From positions 105,920-169,919 of the forward strand of contig CAMJMQ010000003.1 in NCBI GenBank assembly GCA_946407065.1: a stretch of 64,000 bases of DNA. Direction: 5' to 3'. The notes below the pieces were generated by a model. It searched no databases. It was not told where the DNA came from and saw only the letters and a program-made list of their open reading frames with translations. The DNA comes from an uncultured Clostridia bacterium. Its GTDB lineage: Bacteria > Bacillota > Clostridia > Oscillospirales > Acutalibacteraceae. Each line of letters opens with the position of its first letter. Within the stretch, counting starts at the first letter, position 1. Position numbers and translations under genes: made by a program. Below, piece after piece: positions 57,612-64,000 of this stretch.

Positions 57612-57688
57612 GCCCCCGACCTACGATTATTATAACATTCTGCCAACGGGACGTCGAGACACCGCCCCCTACAATACTCCTGCAACGC

Positions 57689-57847
57689 ACTGACCACTGA
57701 CCACTAACCACTGACCACTAACCACTAACCACTGACCACTGACCACTAACCACTGACCACTGACCACTAACCACTAACCACTGACCACTGACCACTAACC
57801 ACTGACCACTGACCACTAACCACTAACCACTGACCACTGACCACTAA
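57689..57847. repeat. Long heptanucleotide tandem array (CCACTGA / CCACTAA)
   Basis: About 22 direct heptads of CCACTGA and CCACTAA in an irregular order, followed by a GGAGGGGC/GCCCCTCC hairpin at about 57852-57884, just after the ygfK stop codon. It is not a CRISPR array: there are no spacers. Confidence 0.9.
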
Positions 57848-57891
57848 ATTGGAGGGGCAGACATTCCTGTCGTGCCCCTCCCCTACTGCTA

Positions 57892-60921
<3,030 letters not shown>

Positions 60922-60977
60922 ATCATTTACCTCGTGTCATACAGACAGCCTTTGACCGTCCCAAATGATTCTATCTA

Positions 60978-62309
60978 TTATATGTTCACTCTGCCCCAGA
61001 GTTTTTCCGCAGTCGCAAAAATCTCTGCGCTGAGCCTTTCTTCATCGATGTCGACAAACTGTCTGTCGAGATACAGCAGTCTGCCGTTGGCGATCGTGGT
61101 GCGGCACTGCCTGCCGTTCATGCCGAAGATCATGTGACCGTCCAGATTGTCGCCCGACAGCGGAGTGAAGGGCAGGTAATCCATGACGATGATATCGGCG
61201 GCGGCTCCCTCACGGATCACGCCGAGCGGGGTGTCAAAATACCGTGCCGCGATCTTGGCGTTATTGTGGAAGAGCATGGTCGTGACCTCGTTCCACGCGA
61301 CATTCGGCATGCCCGCGTTATGGCGCTGGATGGTCAGCGCGACCTTTAAGCTCTCGAGCATATCGTGGGTGTAGGCGTCCGTGCCCAGACCGAGCATGAT
61401 GCCCTTCGAGAACATCTTGAGCACCGGTGAACAGCCTACGGCATTGCCCATGTTGCTCTCGGGATTGTTGACGACCATCGTGTTAGACGCTGAGATGGTA
61501 TTCATCTCGGGCTCGGTCAAGTGGATGCAGTGCCCGAGGATCGTTTTCTCACCGAGGATGCCCCACTTCACCAGCCTGTCAACGGGCAGCATATGGTAGT
61601 TATCACGGCTGTCCTCTACGTCGTTGAGCCCCTCGCAGATGTGGATATGGTAACCCGTCCTGCCGTCATTCGCCTTGACGCATTTTTCAAAGGTACGGTC
61701 GGAGATCGTGAACAGCGCGTGCATACCGAACATGGCACGGAGCATCGGATCATTTTGCTCCTTGCAATATTGGATAAAGTCGGCATTCTCCTTGATGGCT
61801 TCATCACACTTCGCCTCGCCGTCACGGTCGGAGACCTCGTAGCATAAGCAGGAGCGAATCCCCATCTCCTTGGCGCAATCGGCGATCGCAAACAGCGATC
61901 CGGGGATCTCTTTGTAGGAAGCATGGTGGTCAAAGACGGTGGTCACACCGTTGCGGATGCACTCGAGATAGGTTGCGTAAGCGCTCGCCCTGGTGTCCTC
62001 CAAGGTCAGCTCACGGTCGAGTTTCCACCACATACCATCCAAAATCTCATAGAAGTTGGTGGGATTGTAGCCGTTGATCGACAAACCGCGTGCCAAGCCC
62101 GAATAGATATGGGTATGCGTGTTGATAAACGCGGGCATGATGAGCTGACCCTTGGCGTCTATCAACTGCGCCTGCGGATATTTCAGCCGCAGCTCCTTTT
62201 CTGTACCGACAGCGGTAATGCGCTCACCCTCAAACGCCACAGCGCCATTCTCAATATAGGGGCGCTCGGGATCGCGGGTAAAGAGCCTGCCGTTTGTGAT
62301 CAAATACAT
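60978..62309 (-). CDS. ssnA: Putative aminohydrolase SsnA
   Basis: Amidohydrolase-superfamily enzyme, probably deaminating or hydrolysing a purine-related compound. The 443-residue length equals the family. Metal ligands are in FINTHTHIYSG near 60, HIHICEGLNDVEDSR near 225, ILGHCIHLTEPE near 258 and LGTDAYTHDM near 310. The start at 62309 follows ACAGGAGGG; a longer frame begins at 62378 but is not supported. It leads the ssnA-ygfK unit from the promoter at 62383-62411. Confidence 0.94.
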   Translation of the reverse strand: MYLITNGRLFTRDPERPYIENGAVAFEGERITAVGTEKELRLKYPQAQLIDAKGQLIMPAFINTHTHIYSGLARGLSINGYNPTNFYEILDGMWWKLDRELTLEDTRASAYATYLECIRNGVTTVFDHHASYKEIPGSLFAIADCAKEMGIRSCLCYEVSDRDGEAKCDEAIKENADFIQYCKEQNDPMLRAMFGMHALFTISDRTFEKCVKANDGRTGYHIHICEGLNDVEDSRDNYHMLPVDRLVKWGILGEKTILGHCIHLTEPEMNTISASNTMVVNNPESNMGNAVGCSPVLKMFSKGIMLGLGTDAYTHDMLESLKVALTIQRHNAGMPNVAWNEVTTMLFHNNAKIAARYFDTPLGVIREGAAADIIVMDYLPFTPLSGDNLDGHMIFGMNGRQCRTTIANGRLLYLDRQFVDIDEERLSAEIFATAEKLWGRVNI

Positions 62310-62382
62310 AGGAATCCCTCCTGTTCTGCCTACACGTTTTCGTGTTCGGAATATAACGGAAAAGGTAGGTTTCTCCATTTAC

Positions 62383-62411
62383 ATTCTAGCATGCTCATAG
62401 GGCATTTGCAA
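62383..62411 (-). promoter_or_regulatory. Sigma-A promoter of ssnA-ygfK
   Basis: Minus-strand TTGCAA, 17-base spacer, TAGAAT. Confidence 0.75.
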
Positions 62412-62510
62412 TAGTTATCGATAAAAATGTTTGTGATTTTTGATGTTTTTGTACAAAATCCACCAACCGTTCACTTTCCGTATTTTCTGTTCCCTATTTT
62501 TCGATATCTA

Positions 62511-62539
62511 TTGCAATCCAACCCCGATTGCGGTACAAT
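62511..62539 (+). promoter_or_regulatory. Sigma-A promoter of the NuoE/NuoF-like operon
   Basis: TTGCAA, 17-base spacer, TACAAT; divergent from the ssnA promoter, 100 bases away. Confidence 0.8.
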
Positions 62540-62578
62540 AAAGGTTAATGTAAAACATTGATAATATGGAGGTTATCC

Positions 62579-63055
62579 ATGGAAAAATGTATTGACTTAT
62601 CACTGCTCGACGGCGTATTAGAGGAATACGCCTCCGTCAAGGGCAGTCTTATCACCATTTTGCAGCACACGCAGGATATTTACGGTTACTTGCCGAAGGA
62701 GGCGATCGAGCGTATCTCCGAGAGGACGGGGATCGCGACAAGCGAGATCATGGGCGTGGGCACGTTCTACACGCAGTTCCGCTTTGAGCCGGTCGGCAAG
62801 TATCTGATCATGCTCTGTCAGGGTACCGCGTGCCATGTCAACTCGTCCGAGCTGATCTTGCAGACCATCAAGGACGAACTGCACATCGACGACGGACAGA
62901 CCACCGAGGACGGCTTGTTCTCCCTCAAATGCGTGGCGTGTCTCGGCTGCTGCTCTCTCTCCCCTGTCATGATGGTGAATGAAGATACCTACGGCAGTCT
63001 CACCCCCGACAAGACCAAGAAGATCTTAAAAGAGTTAAGGGAGGCGAAAGGATGA
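62579..63055 (+). CDS. NuoE-like [2Fe-2S] subunit of an NADH-linked oxidoreductase (HydC/HndA type)
   Basis: Thioredoxin-like ferredoxin subunit passing electrons in NADH-dependent complexes, such as electron-bifurcating hydrogenases or formate dehydrogenases. The 158-residue protein has the helical N-terminus ITILQHTQDIYGYLPKEAI, the motif GVGTFYTQF near 62, and the four cluster cysteines in CQGTACHV (near 81) and CVACLGCC (near 122). Start at 62579 has a TGGAGG site. It overlaps the NuoF-like gene by four bases (ATGA). The catalytic partner lies beyond the window, so the complex cannot be named. Confidence 0.94.
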   Translation: MEKCIDLSLLDGVLEEYASVKGSLITILQHTQDIYGYLPKEAIERISERTGIATSEIMGVGTFYTQFRFEPVGKYLIMLCQGTACHVNSSELILQTIKDELHIDDGQTTEDGLFSLKCVACLGCCSLSPVMMVNEDTYGSLTPDKTKKILKELREAKG

Positions 63056-64000
63056 GGATCGTCATCGGACAAGGCTCCTGCGGTATTGCCGCGGGCGCGG
63101 AGAAAGTACGTAAAGCCCTTTTGAATGAAAACATCAGCGTCCCGATCTCCATCACAGGCTGTATCGGTATGTGCTACCTAGAGCCGATCGTGGATATCTA
63201 TGACGAGGATAAATTGACCAGACTCGTTAAGGTTTCCGAGAGCGACGCTCTCGCGATCGCCGAGTACATCAAGACAGGCGATCGCTCTAAGATTGAGAAT
63301 CTTGTCGTAACAGACGAAGACAGCGAATTCCTCTCGAAACAGACTCGAATCGCCTTGCGTAACTGCGGTATCATCAATCCCGAGATCATCGAGGAATATA
63401 TTGAGAAGGACGGCTACACCGCGCTGAAAAAGGCGCTCGGCATGACTCCCGAAGAGGTAATTGACATTATCAAGACTTCGGGCTTAGCAGGCAGAGGCGG
63501 CGCGGGCTTCCCGACATGGTTCAAGTGGAATGCCGCACGAAACTCTGAGGGCGAAGAAAAGTACCTGATCTGTAACGCCGACGAGGGCGACCCCGGCGCG
63601 TTCATGGATCGCGCTGTCATCGAAAGCGACCCGCACAACCTGATCGAGGGTATGCTCATCGGCGCATATGCCATCGGCGCAAAGCACGCGGTCGTCTATG
63701 TTCGTGCGGAATATCCGCTCGCCATCAAGCGTTTAAAGAACGCTTTGGAACAGGCACGTGAAAAGGGCATCATCGGCAACAACATCTTCGGTTCCGACTT
63801 CTCCTGCGACTTCATGATCAAGGCGGGCGCGGGCGCGTTCGTCTGCGGTGAGGAAACCGCGCTGATCGAATCGCTCGAGGGTCACAGAGGTATGCCGCGC
63901 TTGAAGCCCCCCTTCCCCGCTCAGTCAGGCTTCTGGCGTAAGCCCAGTAATATCAACAACGTCGAGACCTTCGCCAATGTCGCGTGGATCATCAACAACG
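63052..64000 (+). CDS. NuoF-like NADH-binding subunit (partial, cut by window end)
   Basis: First 316 codons of an NADH:acceptor oxidoreductase flavoprotein subunit (HydB/HymB/NuoF type). It starts MRIVIGQGSCGIAAGAEKV: an N-terminal thioredoxin-like [2Fe-2S] domain with cysteines in GSCG and TGCIGMC, then the FMN/NADH core with GLAGRGGAGFPTWFKW near 142, NADEGDPGAFMDR near 169 and GAGAFVCGEETALIESLEG near 256. The C-terminal 4Fe-4S and any ferredoxin domains are beyond the window. It is in frame to the last base. It overlaps the NuoE-like gene by four bases. Together they suggest an electron-bifurcating hydrogenase or NAD-linked dehydrogenase operon. Confidence 0.94.
   Translation, partial: MRIVIGQGSCGIAAGAEKVRKALLNENISVPISITGCIGMCYLEPIVDIYDEDKLTRLVKVSESDALAIAEYIKTGDRSKIENLVVTDEDSEFLSKQTRIALRNCGIINPEIIEEYIEKDGYTALKKALGMTPEEVIDIIKTSGLAGRGGAGFPTWFKWNAARNSEGEEKYLICNADEGDPGAFMDRAVIESDPHNLIEGMLIGAYAIGAKHAVVYVRAEYPLAIKRLKNALEQAREKGIIGNNIFGSDFSCDFMIKAGAGAFVCGEETALIESLEGHRGMPRLKPPFPAQSGFWRKPSNINNVETFANVAWIINN

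Noticed and set aside
57689..57847. Possible CRISPR array
   Set aside because: The repeat is a direct 7-base tandem without unique spacers, and no cas genes are present.

Overview
The window looks like chromosomal DNA of an anaerobic, spore-forming Clostridia bacterium, most likely a gut Oscillospiraceae/Ruminococcaceae relative. The grounds are a sporulation regulator (spoIIID) behind a sigma-E-like promoter, gram-positive ribosome binding sites, about two dozen sigma-A promoters with exact 17-base spacers, dockerin-bearing secreted proteins, an FMN riboswitch, a glmS ribozyme and a purine-catabolism cluster typical of anaerobic gut bacteria. The species assignment is inference. No phage, conjugative element, transposase or CRISPR array was seen.

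Layout. 0.4-8.6 kb (all minus): serine synthesis (serC, serA), an M18 aminopeptidase, a lytic transglycosylase overlapping a fused threonylcarbamoyl-AMP synthase/dephospho-CoA kinase, release factor 1 (prfA) and a small DUF951 protein. 8.8-10.9 kb: a membrane sulfatase/LTA-synthase-like protein. 11.2-14.4 kb: the operon nagB - GlmU-like acetyltransferase - glmM, read from one strong promoter through a glmS-type self-cleaving ribozyme. 14.7-19.8 kb: galE, a FlaA1/PglF-like nucleotide-sugar dehydratase, spoIIID and a DegT aminotransferase. 20-24.1 kb: response regulator, sensor kinase and HtrA protease. 24.5-31.3 kb: sirtuin, a 5S rRNA with its own promoter and terminator, a substrate-binding lipoprotein, an L,D-transpeptidase, an RlmD-like methyltransferase with DUF1275 protein, and a YdcF protein. 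31.9-44.1 kb: three large secreted surface proteins (beta-helix/dockerin, NlpC-like with eight Fn3-like modules, CHAP-like/InlB/C-lectin/dockerin), with a ZIP transporter, an asparagine synthetase-like enzyme and a PPC-domain protein between them. 44.2-56 kb: FMN riboswitch-ribU, CDF transporter, DUF5662 and HD proteins, glycosyltransferase with SGNH hydrolase, lipid kinase with maf, WYL regulator, AEC transporter, a histone-H1-like DUF6465 protein and a small lipoprotein. 56-62.4 kb: hydantoinase, ygfK and ssnA. 62.6-64 kb: the first two genes of a NuoE/NuoF-type NADH module, cut by the window end.

The most unusual feature is the amino-sugar operon. A GlcN6P-sensing glmS ribozyme stands before nagB instead of glmS, and the two downstream genes use GlcN6P and GlcN1P. 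Feedback by GlcN6P makes sense only if this NagB makes GlcN6P from fructose-6-phosphate and ammonia. The operon would then be a complete Fru6P to GlcNAc-1-P route without GlmS.

The second theme is intergenic repeats. Many gaps hold tandem heptanucleotides of several different sequences, usually as inverted arms around a GAGGGC-NNN-GCCCTC hairpin. They abut stop codons, and in three genes they encode the last residues. A second family of GTAGGG-headed palindromes keeps its flank while its stem sequence changes. A MITE-like element and an inverted fragment of it flank the ZIP gene.
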